Positions 19,148 to 27,688 of a stretch of 64,000 nucleotides of DNA are shown piece by piece. How positions within the stretch are numbered: position 1 is the first letter of the stretch; every line of letters starts with the position of its first letter. The notes beneath the pieces are model-generated. The model was not told the DNA's origin and ran no database searches. It saw only the letters and a list, made by a program, of their open reading frames with translations. This DNA comes from JALOLG01 sp963722415. GTDB lineage: Bacteria > Actinomycetota > Acidimicrobiia > Acidimicrobiales > Ilumatobacteraceae. The stretch spans positions 1-64,000 of the forward strand of contig CAVRNI010000061.1 of NCBI GenBank assembly GCA_963722415.1, in the 5' to 3' direction. The position numbers were made by a program, and so were the translations under genes.

Positions 19148-19170
19148 CGGATGGTATCTGGCACCATCCG
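19148..19170 (+). terminator. Perfect 8-bp inverted repeat between two genes
   Basis: CGGATGGT and ACCATCCG form a perfect 8-bp stem with a 7-base loop (ATCTGGC). It begins immediately after the PhyH stop codon and ends 15 bp before the next ATG. It could be a weak terminator/attenuator or an operator of the MetE-like gene. There is no T tract. Confidence 0.4.
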
Positions 19171-19185
19171 GCTTACGATCGCTCG

Positions 19186-20397
19186 ATGGGGATCGAGGGG
19201 AATCGCAGCACCGATCGCACGCTGACCACTCACGTCGGAAGCCTGATCAGGCCGGACGATCTGGTGGCAGCGCTCCAGGCACGGCGAGCCAGCGGTTCGT
19301 TGGGCGGTGACGACGCCGAGTTCGACGAGTTGCTCTCGCGCAGCGTCGAGGAGATCGTGCGCCGGCAGGCGGCGATCGGGATCGACGTCGTCAGCGACGG
19401 TGAGTTCGGCAAGACGATCAGTTGGTCGCGCTACATCCTCGAACGTCTCGACGGTTTCGAGGATCGTCCGGTTCCGGCAGCTCCCGAGGGAACGCCGTCG
19501 CGACCGCTCGGTCCGCGGACCGACATCGAACAGTTCCCCGAGTTCTACGCCGAGTACAACTCGACCCAGGGCTTCGAAGAAGTGATGCGCAACCCGGTGT
19601 GTGTCGGCCCGATCTCGTATGCCGGACATGCTGCCTTGCAACGCGACATCGGCAACTTCACGCTCGCCGTTGCTGCCGCCCGCGCCGCTGGCCACGACGT
19701 GGCCGGCTTCCTTCCCGTCGTCGCTCCGGCCAGCGTCGCCTACAAACGCCAGGACGTCCACTACGGATCAGAGGAGGAGTACGTCTACGCCGTCGCCGCC
19801 GCGCTGCGCGAGGAGTACCGGGCGATCATCGACGCCGGGCTGATGCTGCAGATCGACGATGCCCACCTGCCGATGATGTACGACAACATCGTCAACCCCG
19901 GCACCCCCGGTGACTTCCGGAAGTGGGCGCGGCTGCGAATCGACGCCCTCAACCACGCCCTCGAAGGCATCCCCGCCGAGCGCTGCCGCTACCACATCTG
20001 TTGGGGCAGCTTCAATTCCCCCCACGTCGGCGACGTTCCGTTCAGGGAGATCGCCGACCTCGTGCTGTCGGTCAACGTCGGTGGGTACGCGATCGAGATG
20101 GCCAACCCGCGTCACGACCACGAGTGGAGGGTGTGGGAGGAGCTCTCGCTTCCCGATGACAAGGTGCTGATCCCCGGCGTGATCGCCCACACCACGAACG
20201 TCGTCGAACATCCCGAGCTCGTGGCCGACCGGATCGTCCGGCTCGCCGAGCTGGTGGGCCGTGAGCGTGTGATCGGTGGTACCGATTGCGGCTTCGCTCA
20301 GGGCCCGTACGTACGTCGTGTCCACCCCACGATCATGTGGGCCAAGCTCGACGCCCTCGTCCAGGGAGCGCGGTTGGCGGCCGAACGGTTGTGGTAG
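19186..20397 (+). CDS. MetE-type (cobalamin-independent methionine synthase family) zinc methyltransferase
   Basis: 403 residues equivalent to the C-terminal catalytic barrel of MetE. Zinc ligands are visible as His-x-Cys in YHICWGSF, Glu in AIEMANPRHDHE, and Cys in GGTDCGFAQG. HVGSLIRPDDL and DVVSDGEFGKTISW are also typical. The lack of the MetE N-terminal half suggests an archaeal-type or alkyl-CoM transferase-like enzyme (related to epoxyalkane:CoM transferase), not housekeeping methionine synthase. ATG 19186. The stop overlaps the GTG start of the next methyltransferase. Substrate not inferable. Confidence 0.75.
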   Translation: MGIEGNRSTDRTLTTHVGSLIRPDDLVAALQARRASGSLGGDDAEFDELLSRSVEEIVRRQAAIGIDVVSDGEFGKTISWSRYILERLDGFEDRPVPAAPEGTPSRPLGPRTDIEQFPEFYAEYNSTQGFEEVMRNPVCVGPISYAGHAALQRDIGNFTLAVAAARAAGHDVAGFLPVVAPASVAYKRQDVHYGSEEEYVYAVAAALREEYRAIIDAGLMLQIDDAHLPMMYDNIVNPGTPGDFRKWARLRIDALNHALEGIPAERCRYHICWGSFNSPHVGDVPFREIADLVLSVNVGGYAIEMANPRHDHEWRVWEELSLPDDKVLIPGVIAHTTNVVEHPELVADRIVRLAELVGRERVIGGTDCGFAQGPYVRRVHPTIMWAKLDALVQGARLAAERLW

Positions 20398-20981
20398 TTC
20401 CCGAACCACGCTTCGACGCCACCTACTACCGCCGCTTCTACGGCCCCAAGCCGGTACACGACCGGCGCCGCATCGGACTGCTGGCAAAGGGCGTGCTGGC
20501 GTTCGCCGCCTGGTGGAAGGTGCCGGTGCGGTCCGTGCTCGATGTCGGCGCCGGCAAGGGTTACTGGCGCGACTGGCTCGCCGACGAACGCCCGTCGGTG
20601 CGGTACCACGGGATCGACGTGAGCGAGTTCGCCTGTCGCCGGTTCGGGCACGAGCAGGCCGATCTCGCCACGTGGCGACCGTCGCGCACGTACGACCTTG
20701 TGGTGTGCCAGAGCGTGTTGCAGTACCTCGACGACCGCGCCGCGGCGGCGGCGATCGACTCACTCGGGGCGGCGTGCCGCGGGTTGTTGTGGCTCGAAGT
20801 CCCGACGCTCGCCGATCGAATCGGAGCGATCGATCGCGATGCGACCGACCTCGACGTGCACTGGAGAACCGGCGCCTGGTACCGCAAGCGCCTGACCCGT
20901 CACTTCAGACAGATCGGCGGGGGTCTCTGGCGCTCGTCACAGTCACCAGCCGTGTTCTTCGAGCTCGAGCTCCCCGACTGA
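20391..20981 (+). CDS. Class I SAM-dependent methyltransferase
   Basis: 196 residues with motif I SVLDVGAGKGYWRDWL, an acidic residue in YHGIDVSEFACRRFG, and YDLVVCQSVLQYLDDRAAAAAI (motif II-III). The GTG start at 20391 overlaps the stop of the MetE-like gene by 7 bp, so the two are probably coexpressed. Substrate unknown. The broken transposase begins just after its end. Confidence 0.8.
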   Translation: MVVPEPRFDATYYRRFYGPKPVHDRRRIGLLAKGVLAFAAWWKVPVRSVLDVGAGKGYWRDWLADERPSVRYHGIDVSEFACRRFGHEQADLATWRPSRTYDLVVCQSVLQYLDDRAAAAAIDSLGAACRGLLWLEVPTLADRIGAIDRDATDLDVHWRTGAWYRKRLTRHFRQIGGGLWRSSQSPAVFFELELPD

Positions 20982-20994
20982 TGGTGTCCGAAAG

Positions 20995-22018
20995 CCCGCA
21001 GATTTCTTTGAGATGTGGGTTGTGCTGTGGATCGAAACATCTTGTGGGTGAGCACGTCGTAGGGGTGGGGGTCGGTGTGCACGGCTTGTTGGACGAGTCG
21101 GTACCACAGCAGGCCGCGGGAGCGGCTGGTGCGTCGGTTGAAGCGGAACGTGAACTCGTCGAGGTAGTAGTCGAGGTGGTCGGCGGACTGGCCGTCGTGG
21201 AGGGTTCCGGCGAGCCAGCGCTTGAGCAGTGAGGCGACCCGGTGGACGGCGGGGAGGAGCTCGTGGGCGGGATTCGGTGAGCTCTGCAAAGGACGATCCG
21301 TTCGTGGCGCAGGTGTAGCCGCTGGGTGCTCCGCGCGTAGGCGGGATCGCCGTCGGTGTAGAGGATGGTGCCGGTGGCGATGTGTGCGGGCGATGAAGTC
21401 GTAGGAGCTCGTCGCGCCGCAGCGAGGTGATCGATCCGGCCCAGCCGGGCCCGTCCCAGTCCGCTGGGGGTGCTGACGCTCGACGGCGATCACGACCTCG
21501 GACTTGTTGGCGTAGCGCAGCCCGCCCTGGCCATGCCCTGCGATACGGCCACCGATGAAGGTCTGATCGATCTCCACCGAGACGTCAGGTACCGCCGAGA
21601 CGGCTCGCGGTCGGGGCGGACCATCGCCCGACGCAGCTTGTGCATCCACGTCCACGCCGTCGCGATACGAACCGAAGCCGAGCACCCGCTGCACACCGAG
21701 CGCGGAGACCCCGTTCTTCTGGGCGCACACGAACCACATCGCGGCGAACCAGACCCGCAGCGGATAGTGACTGCGGTGGAAGATCGTGCCCGCGGTGACC
21801 GAGGTCTGGCGACCACAACGCCGACACATCCACAGCCCACGCCCCGTCAGCCACACGCCTCGGTCCCATCGCACGCCGGGCAGCAGAACCCGTCCGGCCA
21901 GCGGACCCGAGCGAGAAACACCGCGGCACGCCTCGTCGTCAGGGAACCACGCCTCAAACGCCTGCCAGGTCGCCGGGTAGTCGACACCGGCCCTCGGATG
22001 TCCGGATTCCACAAACAC
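20995..22018 (-). pseudogene. IS1595-family (ISXO2-like) transposase, multiply frameshifted
   Basis: Fragments in two or three frames together give a DDE transposase: YPATWQAFEAWFPDDEACR, then a zinc ribbon (GFCCPACDGTEA and LWMCRRCGRQTSVTAGTIF). VWFAAMWFVCAQKNGVSALG, VEIDQTFIGGRIAG (first catalytic Asp) and the C-terminal DEFTFRFNRRTSRSRGLL follow. At least five indels separate these pieces, near 21930, 21850, 21665, 21590 and again between 21440 and 21300. I could not find matching terminal inverted repeats or target duplications. Either it is a dead element or it is a multicopy element whose consensus is poorly resolved. Confidence 0.8.
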
Positions 22019-22076
22019 AACATATTGCGACCACTGGACTTAAGCAGAGATGCCATACGTGTGTACGATAGAGGGT

Positions 22077-23378
22077 ATGGCGTTGGGCACGCTGGAACGG
22101 CTGGAGGACCGCCTCGCCGACCTGTGCGGCCACCGCAACACCCTCGACGCACTGCTGGTTCAGCTGGTCGCCGAGGCGTTGGAGACGGGTGCGTGGGAGA
22201 TGCACGGCATCCACTCGCCGGCGCATTGGTTGGCGTGGAAAGCCGGGCTGTCATCCGCCCATGCGCAGCAGTTGGTGACGGTCGCCAAGCGGCGTGATGA
22301 GTTGCCGGTGACGTTCGCCGCGTTCGACGCCGGTGAGCTCTCGTTGGATCAGGTGGTGCCGATCGCCACCCGGGCGCCGCGGTGGGCTGACGCCGAGTTG
22401 TGTGAGTTCGCCAAGTTGGCGACGGTGACGCAGCTGCGGCGGGTGTTGCGCTCCTACGACTTCCCACCCGACCCCACCACGACGACGACGACGATCAGCC
22501 GGCCGGCGGCTGTGGAGCCGGTGGAGTTGTTGTCGTTGTGGCATGGCGACGACGGACGCTGGGAGCTCCGCGGTGAGCTCGACGCCGACCACGGCGCAAT
22601 CCTCAACACCGCGTTGCGTGAAGCGCAGGATGCGTTGTTCCAACGCGACGGTGTCGTGGTGTCACAGGTGGAGGCGTTGGTGGAGATCGCCAACCGCTCC
22701 CTCGACACGATCACCGACCCGGCGCGGCGTGACCGCTACCGGGTCCATGTCCATGTCGATGTCGACAACACGATGCTCGACGGGCTCGGCTACCGGCTCC
22801 CCGCCTGGCTGCGTGACCTGATCTGCTGCGACACGATCGTCTCCACCGTCAACGAGGTCGGATGGGCATCCCGGTCAGCGTCGGACGCACCCAGCGCACC
22901 GTGCCGGAACGCACCCGCCGCCTCGTGATCCTGCGTGACCGCGGCTGTCGGGTGCCGGGCTGCACCGCGGATCGGTTCTTGCATGTCCATCACGTCATCC
23001 ACTGGGATCCCGACGACGGCGCCGGCCCGACGGACACGTGGAATCTTGGCGTGTTTGTGTCCGCGTCATCACCGCCTGCATCACCGCGGCCGGTTCGGGA
23101 TCTCCGGCAACGCCGACGACCCGCACGGGCTGATCTTCACCGACAGTCTTGGCCGGGTGATGCACCCCGCCGCGGTTCCGCGACCACCGACCGGGCCACC
23201 ACCCCAACCCACCGGCCGCTACCAGCACCCATTGGGTGAACGCCTCCAGATGCACTGGGTCACGTTCAACCCACCACGCCCACCGACACCCGCGATACCA
23301 ACTGACCGAGACGCCGTGATGACAGGACACCCTGCGCGACCCGACAGGACACCCTGTCAAACTCGCCGAAACTACTGA
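22077..23378 (+). CDS. DUF222 / 13E12-repeat HNH endonuclease-like protein (two frameshifts)
   Basis: The N-terminal DUF222 region (LERLEDRLADLCGHRNTLDALLV, WEMHGIHSPAHWLAWKAGLS) is followed by a C-terminal HNH domain with CRVPGCTADRFLHVHHV and CLCPRHHRLHHRG. A base missing from a GG(G) run near 22860 and an extra T near 23045 move the HNH part through three frames. Corrected, it ends at 23378. Start ATG 22077 follows AGAGGGT. This family occurs in many copies in Actinobacteria, including REP13E12 elements, and its role is unproven. It sits directly beside the IS1595 remnant. Confidence 0.8.
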
Positions 23379-23391
23379 CCGGATGGTGCGG

Positions 23392-23919
23392 TCAGTGACT
23401 CGACCCGATCAGCTCGGCGAGGGCGGGGATCCAGTGCCCGTCGTACCGTTCCTGGAGGTCCGGTCGACGCCAGTCCTGCGCGGTGATCGTCCCGCGGCAG
23501 AGCATCGCACCACACGTGCAATCCATCGTGAACGTTGCGTCTCCCGAGTTGGTCGCGTAGTCGATCGTCAGCTCTTCGTCCGCATCGACCGAGCGTCGGG
23601 TGGCAACCTCGAACGGGCCGACGTGCCACATCGTCGGATCGCAGCTGTGGTTCGCGAAATGAGCGAGCGAACCCTCGGGCATCACGAGATGGTGATCCTG
23701 ATCGACAGTGATGGTGTCGATGTAGGCGCCGTGTCGACCGGCCTCGGCGAACAGCGCATGGAGGTCGGCGGTCGACACCACGCGGCCGCCGAGGCGCATC
23801 ACGACGGTGTCGGCCGGGATGCTCTCTGTCGCAAAGAGCCCGCTCCCGGCGATCTTCGATGTCCTCGCTTCGATCGCGTCGTGCAGCCAGACGTTCGTGG
23901 GTGGCGCTCCACCGGTCAT
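23392..23919 (-). CDS. SET-domain protein (putative lysine methyltransferase)
   Basis: 175 residues forming a compact SET domain: SKIAGSGLFATESIPADTVVM (SET-N/SAM region), the signature LAHFANHSCDPTMWHV, EELTIDYA, and a post-SET zinc element C-x-C-x4-C in TFTMDCTCGAMLCRG. Such proteins are eukaryote-like lysine methyltransferases and are sporadic in bacteria. ATG 23919 is 4 bp after the stop of the GNAT gene, suggesting one transcript. The protein target is unknown. Confidence 0.85.
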   Translation of the reverse strand: MTGGAPPTNVWLHDAIEARTSKIAGSGLFATESIPADTVVMRLGGRVVSTADLHALFAEAGRHGAYIDTITVDQDHHLVMPEGSLAHFANHSCDPTMWHVGPFEVATRRSVDADEELTIDYATNSGDATFTMDCTCGAMLCRGTITAQDWRRPDLQERYDGHWIPALAELIGSSH

Positions 23920-23923
23920 GCAA

Positions 23924-24334
23924 CTACTCCTGGAGCGCGATGAGCCCGGCGTTCGTGGGCGTGAAACCGCAGGCGTCGAGGTAGAAGCCGCGAAGGTGGT
24001 CGTCGAAGTCGACGTGGAGCCATTCGCAACCCGCTTCACGCGCACCTTCTCGCGCGGCGGCGACGAGTCGCGTGCCGACGCCACGGCCCCTGGCGTTGGC
24101 GGCCACCATCGTGTCCTGGATCCAGGCGTGGACGAGACCATCCCAGAGCACGTTGACGAAGCCGACCAGCTCGGTGCCATCTCTGGCGACCACCCAACCG
24201 AGGCTGTGCGCCGCCACCAGGTCACGCCAGTTCCACTCCGACTCGTCGAAGACACGGGTCTCGAAGGCCTCGGCGTGGAGCCGGTTCACCTCTTCGTTGC
24301 TGAACTCGGCACGCCATTGATAGGTGATCGCCAC
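23924..24334 (-). CDS. GNAT-family N-acetyltransferase
   Basis: 136 residues. The acetyl-CoA pyrophosphate loop is VAANARGRGVGTRLVAAARE (R-G-x-G-x-G/A), followed by EWLHVDFDDHLRGFYLDACGF, typical of GNAT. GTG 24334 is chosen as the start (AITYQWRAEFSNEEVNRLH), and the frame upstream is not conserved. It is immediately upstream of the SET gene on the same strand. Pairing of an acetyltransferase with a lysine methyltransferase is notable, but no substrate is evident. Confidence 0.82.
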   Translation of the reverse strand: MAITYQWRAEFSNEEVNRLHAEAFETRVFDESEWNWRDLVAAHSLGWVVARDGTELVGFVNVLWDGLVHAWIQDTMVAANARGRGVGTRLVAAAREGAREAGCEWLHVDFDDHLRGFYLDACGFTPTNAGLIALQE

Positions 24335-24389
24335 CGGCGCACGGTACCCAACGCGACAACGTCGATCAGCCGGAGTTCTCCTCGCACGG

Positions 24390-25178
24390 CTACCGGGCGA
24401 CGAAGTGTTCCGCCATCCACGACACGGCGAACTCCACGACGTCGGCCGCTTCGATGAGCTCACTCGTGGCGCGGCCGACGAAGCCGGTCGACGCCCTGCC
24501 GGTCGCGAGGTACTCGCGCAGGATGACGGCGAAGTAGTCCTCACCCGGATAGTCGACGATCCCATCGCTGTCGTCGAGGCACTCGACGACGCGAATCTCG
24601 GGGCCTTCCCGACCTTTCACGAGGCGGTGCCGGCGGACGCGTCGCTTCGAGGGGACCGGCGCCAGGTACTCCGCATAGTGGATCAATGTGACTGTGTCGA
24701 GGTCGGCGCCAAGGCGGAGCACGCGGCCGCCGGCCCGAACGAACCGTTCGAGAGGCGATCCGGGTCCGTAGTAGTCGTCCCACGGAACGTCTTCGAGCAG
24801 GCTCTCGGCGAGCACCCCGGACGCCGCGAATCGACCCTCCGGATGGTCACTGACCTTGGTGCGCGGCCGGGTCCGGAACACCTCGGCGAAGACGCCGATG
24901 TCGGGATCAGCTGGTGTCACGAGGCAGTCGAACGGCTCCGCGTCGCGCAAGAGGCCGGGGCGCTGACGCTGTGGTCGTTCGTTGACCCACGCCCAGTCGT
25001 CGCGGGCTCCGAGCCCGACGAGCAGGGTGCCGCCAGGGCCGACGGCTGCCTCGAGGGCGTCGATCACGCGATCGGCGCCCCCGTCGACGTGTCCGATCGC
25101 GCGCAGTGAGGTGTGCACCATCAGCAGGTCGCCCTCGACGACACCCAGGCGGCGCAGATCGGCGACGAGATGCTCCAC
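24390..25178 (-). CDS. Aminoglycoside N(3)-acetyltransferase (AAC(3)) family protein
   Basis: 262 residues of the Antibiotic_NAT fold. LLMVHTSLRAIGHVDGGADRVIDAL and AVGPGGTLLVGL form the acetyl-CoA site. SDHPEGRFAASG carries the conserved His of the family, and VTLIHYAEYLAPVPSKRR the later helix. Many members (YokD-like) are not resistance enzymes, so drug modification cannot be assumed. The ATG is 3 bp after the LtrA stop, so it is probably cotranscribed with it. Confidence 0.85.
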   Translation of the reverse strand: MEHLVADLRRLGVVEGDLLMVHTSLRAIGHVDGGADRVIDALEAAVGPGGTLLVGLGARDDWAWVNERPQRQRPGLLRDAEPFDCLVTPADPDIGVFAEVFRTRPRTKVSDHPEGRFAASGVLAESLLEDVPWDDYYGPGSPLERFVRAGGRVLRLGADLDTVTLIHYAEYLAPVPSKRRVRRHRLVKGREGPEIRVVECLDDSDGIVDYPGEDYFAVILREYLATGRASTGFVGRATSELIEAADVVEFAVSWMAEHFVAR

Positions 25179-25181
25179 CGC

Positions 25182-26357
25182 TCAGTCCACCTCGGCATGG
25201 CGGACGAGTTCGCGGGTCTCCGCGTAGCGCAACGCCTCGAACGTGATCATGCACCACAGCACGATGCCCACGACGGCGACCGTGACCAGCGCGTCGATCT
25301 CGTGCGCGAGCGGGATGACGGCGAGGAGGACGAGCGCGGCGATGAAGCGCAGGACGCTGAACGAACCGACGCTGCGCAGCTTGAACGCGACGTGACCGAG
25401 CAGGTACAGCGCAGCGCCCCCGGCGAGCGCGGTGGCCGTTGGCCAGCTCAGTGGATCGCCGACGTGGGCGAGGGTGGTCTTCATCCCGAGCGCGACGAGG
25501 ACGATCGCGGCCACCATCGGAAGGTGGAGGTACGAGAACGCATCGCGAGCGAGCGCGTTGCGCTCTTTGAGCGATTCGATCTCGGCCAGCCGTCGCGAGG
25601 CCATCAGCGCGGCGACGTCGAAGTACGCCCACCACAATGCGCACGCGACGGCGATGCCGAGGATCGCGGCGACGATGACTCCGCCGTCGACACCAGCCTC
25701 GGCTCCCACACCGATCGCCACGATCGACTCGCCCAAGGCGACGATCATGATCAGGCCGTGGCGCTCGGCGAAGTGACCGGCGACGAGCCGCCAGCCGCTG
25801 GTGTCGATGAACAGGGGGCCGGCCATGTCGAACACGAGCGCCGCGGCCCAGATCGCACAGCGGGCCTGGCCGTCGAAGAACGAGCCGGCGACCAAGATGC
25901 CCACCCCGATCGCAGTGCTGATCGCGAGGCCGGCAACCGCTTGTCGCAGTCCGGGGTCGTCGCGACTGGCGAGGACGAACAGCGCGATGTGGGCGGCCCG
26001 CACACCGCCGTAGGCGAGCGCGAGCGTCAGGCCCAGATCACCGAACGCGTCCGGCACGCACAGTGACGTGACGAGCAACGCTGCCATGGCGGCGAACAAC
26101 ACGAGGCGCACGCCGCCCTCGTCGGGGTCGAGCACGCTGGTCAACCACGCATACCCGACCCACGACCACCACAGCAGGCCGAGCACGACCAGGCCGCGAC
26201 CGATGCCCCGCCACGTCGGGTCGTGGGACATCAACGCTGTGCACTGGGTGATCGCGAGGACGAAGACCAGATCGAAGAACAGCTCGAGCGGGCTGACTCG
26301 CTCGCCCTCGCGGAGGACCACTCCCATGCGGTGCAGGTGGGCGCTCGACGTGCTCAC
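25182..26357 (-). CDS. Low temperature requirement protein A (LtrA) family membrane protein
   Basis: 391 residues with about 11-12 transmembrane helices. The N-terminal signature VSPLELFFDLVFVLAITQ and the internal RHGLIMIVALGESIVAIG and WWAYFDVAALMASRRL are characteristic of LtrA. GTG 26357 is the likely start, with ATG 26327 as the alternative. The role is poorly defined; the family was named from a cold-growth mutant of Listeria. It is followed within 3 bp by the AAC(3)-like gene. Confidence 0.88.
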   Translation of the reverse strand: MSTSSAHLHRMGVVLREGERVSPLELFFDLVFVLAITQCTALMSHDPTWRGIGRGLVVLGLLWWSWVGYAWLTSVLDPDEGGVRLVLFAAMAALLVTSLCVPDAFGDLGLTLALAYGGVRAAHIALFVLASRDDPGLRQAVAGLAISTAIGVGILVAGSFFDGQARCAIWAAALVFDMAGPLFIDTSGWRLVAGHFAERHGLIMIVALGESIVAIGVGAEAGVDGGVIVAAILGIAVACALWWAYFDVAALMASRRLAEIESLKERNALARDAFSYLHLPMVAAIVLVALGMKTTLAHVGDPLSWPTATALAGGAALYLLGHVAFKLRSVGSFSVLRFIAALVLLAVIPLAHEIDALVTVAVVGIVLWCMITFEALRYAETRELVRHAEVD

Positions 26358-26427
26358 GCCCCAAGTCTGACCGTTCGGACGGCGTGTGTGGATGACGAGT
26401 TGTCGGTCGGTGGTCGGTTGGTGGCGT

Positions 26428-26853
26428 TTACTCGTCGGCCGACCGGCGGTCATCGGTGTTGAGGTGGGCCAAGGCCTCCAGCTCCTCATCGGACGCGACC
26501 TCGGCTGCGATCAAGTGGTCGTCGGCTTCCGGTTGCGCCCGAAGGAGCTCGTCGAGCTTCCGCTGCGTGACGACCTGCTCTCGAGCCTTGGGTGTGCTGG
26601 ATGGCGAAGACCATGACGACCGTGATCGAAGCGGTGGTCGAGTAGAGGACGGTTTCCCACCAGTGCGGAAAGCCCGCCCACAGGCCGACGACGAACCACG
26701 CTGCGACACAGCATGCGACCAGGACGCCGGCGACCGCCTTGGACGACCAACGTCCGAGCCGGTGCAGGATGTGGCTGCTCCACGAGCGATGAGGTCGTGT
26801 CTCGGACGACGGGTGCTCTGCCTCGGATCCCTTTCGGTGGTGCCGAGGTCCAC
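26428..26853 (-). CDS. Low-affinity iron permease-like membrane protein, with two compensating frameshifts
   Basis: The C-terminus (AREQVVTQRKLDELLRAQPE) and the start at GTG 26853 share one open frame. The membrane segments, however, lie in another frame between about 26790 and 26595: HILHRLGRWSSKAVAGVLVA, CVAAWFVVGLWAGFPHWWET and ASITVVMVFAIQHTQ. Together they give the two-helix layout of the Iron_permease (PF04120) family. The two indels compensate, so the direct translation is open but wrong in the middle. Transport of iron is a family inference only. Confidence 0.6.
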   Translation of the reverse strand: MDLGTTERDPRQSTRRPRHDLIARGAATSCTGSDVGRPRRSPASWSHAVSQRGSSSACGRAFRTGGKPSSTRPPLRSRSSWSSPSSTPKAREQVVTQRKLDELLRAQPEADDHLIAAEVASDEELEALAHLNTDDRRSADE

Positions 26854-26956
26854 GTTCGCTGGACCATGTGGTCGACCTGCTGTCGCCGTCGCGCGACCGA
26901 CTCGTCTGGCGCCTTGACCTCGTTCACGGACCCTGGTGTACCCAGTCCGGACGGCT

Positions 26957-27688
26957 TCAGACCTCAGCGACGAACAGGATGTCGCCGGTCGGGGTCGCCG
27001 AACCGGCCGCAGGTTCGAGCGTGATGCCCCACGCGGTGGGTTCGCGGTCGAAATCGTCGTCCATCACGATCGTGTCGCGGATCTCCCCACCGTCGGCACG
27101 ATCGAGCACGCTCATCGGCACCGGGCCTGACTCGTCGATGAGCCACAGCTCGTAGGCCATGCCCTCGGGGGCCTCCGGCAGGTCGTCGGCGAGCAACACA
27201 GCACGTTCGGCGGCGCCCGACCAGGCGACCCTCACGTCGCCGTCGCCATCGCCATGGAGTGTCGCGAACTGGGCGTCGGAGTGCTCGAGCACGTTGGCGA
27301 GCTCCGTCGCGTATGTCGGCGAATCGTCGCCGTCGACGATCAGCGCACCAGCCGCGAACACGACCGCCGCGGCCGCCGCGGCCAACACGGTCGTGGTCAG
27401 GCGACGGCGTCGGCGACGACGCTCAGCCAGGTCGGTCACACTCGACGGCAGGTGCGGTGAGAGCTGTCGCGTCTGGGCGACCTCTTCCATCACCCGCCGC
27501 TTGAGATCGGGGGGTGGAGGCACGGCTTCGGCCTCCGCGACCACGGCCAATGTGGACCGGAACTCGAGGACATCGGCCCGGCACACGTCGCAGCTGGGAT
27601 AGTGCGCCTCGAACGCGGCCCGCTCGTGGGAGTCGAGCGCGTCGAGCGCGTACGCGGCAGCCAGGTGGTGGATGTCGATGTCGCTCAT
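26957..27688 (-). CDS. rskA: Anti-sigma factor, RskA family
   Basis: 243 residues. The cytoplasmic N-terminus has the zinc anti-sigma motif H-x3-C-x2-C in AFEAHYPSCDVCRADV. A basic stretch (AERRRRRRRL) is followed by one membrane helix (TTVLAAAAAAVVFAAGALIV). The extracytoplasmic RskA domain has EAPEGMAYELWLIDESGPVPMSVLDRADGG. It binds and silences the sigma factor encoded just upstream. The start overlaps the sigma stop (ATGA), guaranteeing coupled translation. Confidence 0.9.
   Translation of the reverse strand: MSDIDIHHLAAAYALDALDSHERAAFEAHYPSCDVCRADVLEFRSTLAVVAEAEAVPPPPDLKRRVMEEVAQTRQLSPHLPSSVTDLAERRRRRRRLTTTVLAAAAAAVVFAAGALIVDGDDSPTYATELANVLEHSDAQFATLHGDGDGDVRVAWSGAAERAVLLADDLPEAPEGMAYELWLIDESGPVPMSVLDRADGGEIRDTIVMDDDFDREPTAWGITLEPAAGSATPTGDILFVAEV

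Noticed and set aside
20982..22076. Terminal inverted repeats and target duplication for the IS1595 element
   Set aside because: Comparing the two ends by eye (for example the sequence near 20982 and near 22030) gave no convincing match, so no element boundaries are claimed.
22050..22076. ATG 22050 as start of the DUF222 gene
   Set aside because: The nine extra residues are not family-like, while ATG 22077 has an AGAGGGT ribosome site just upstream.
24390..25178. Aminoglycoside resistance determinant
   Set aside because: Family membership alone does not show drug acetylation. The genomic context is housekeeping-like, so only the family is named.
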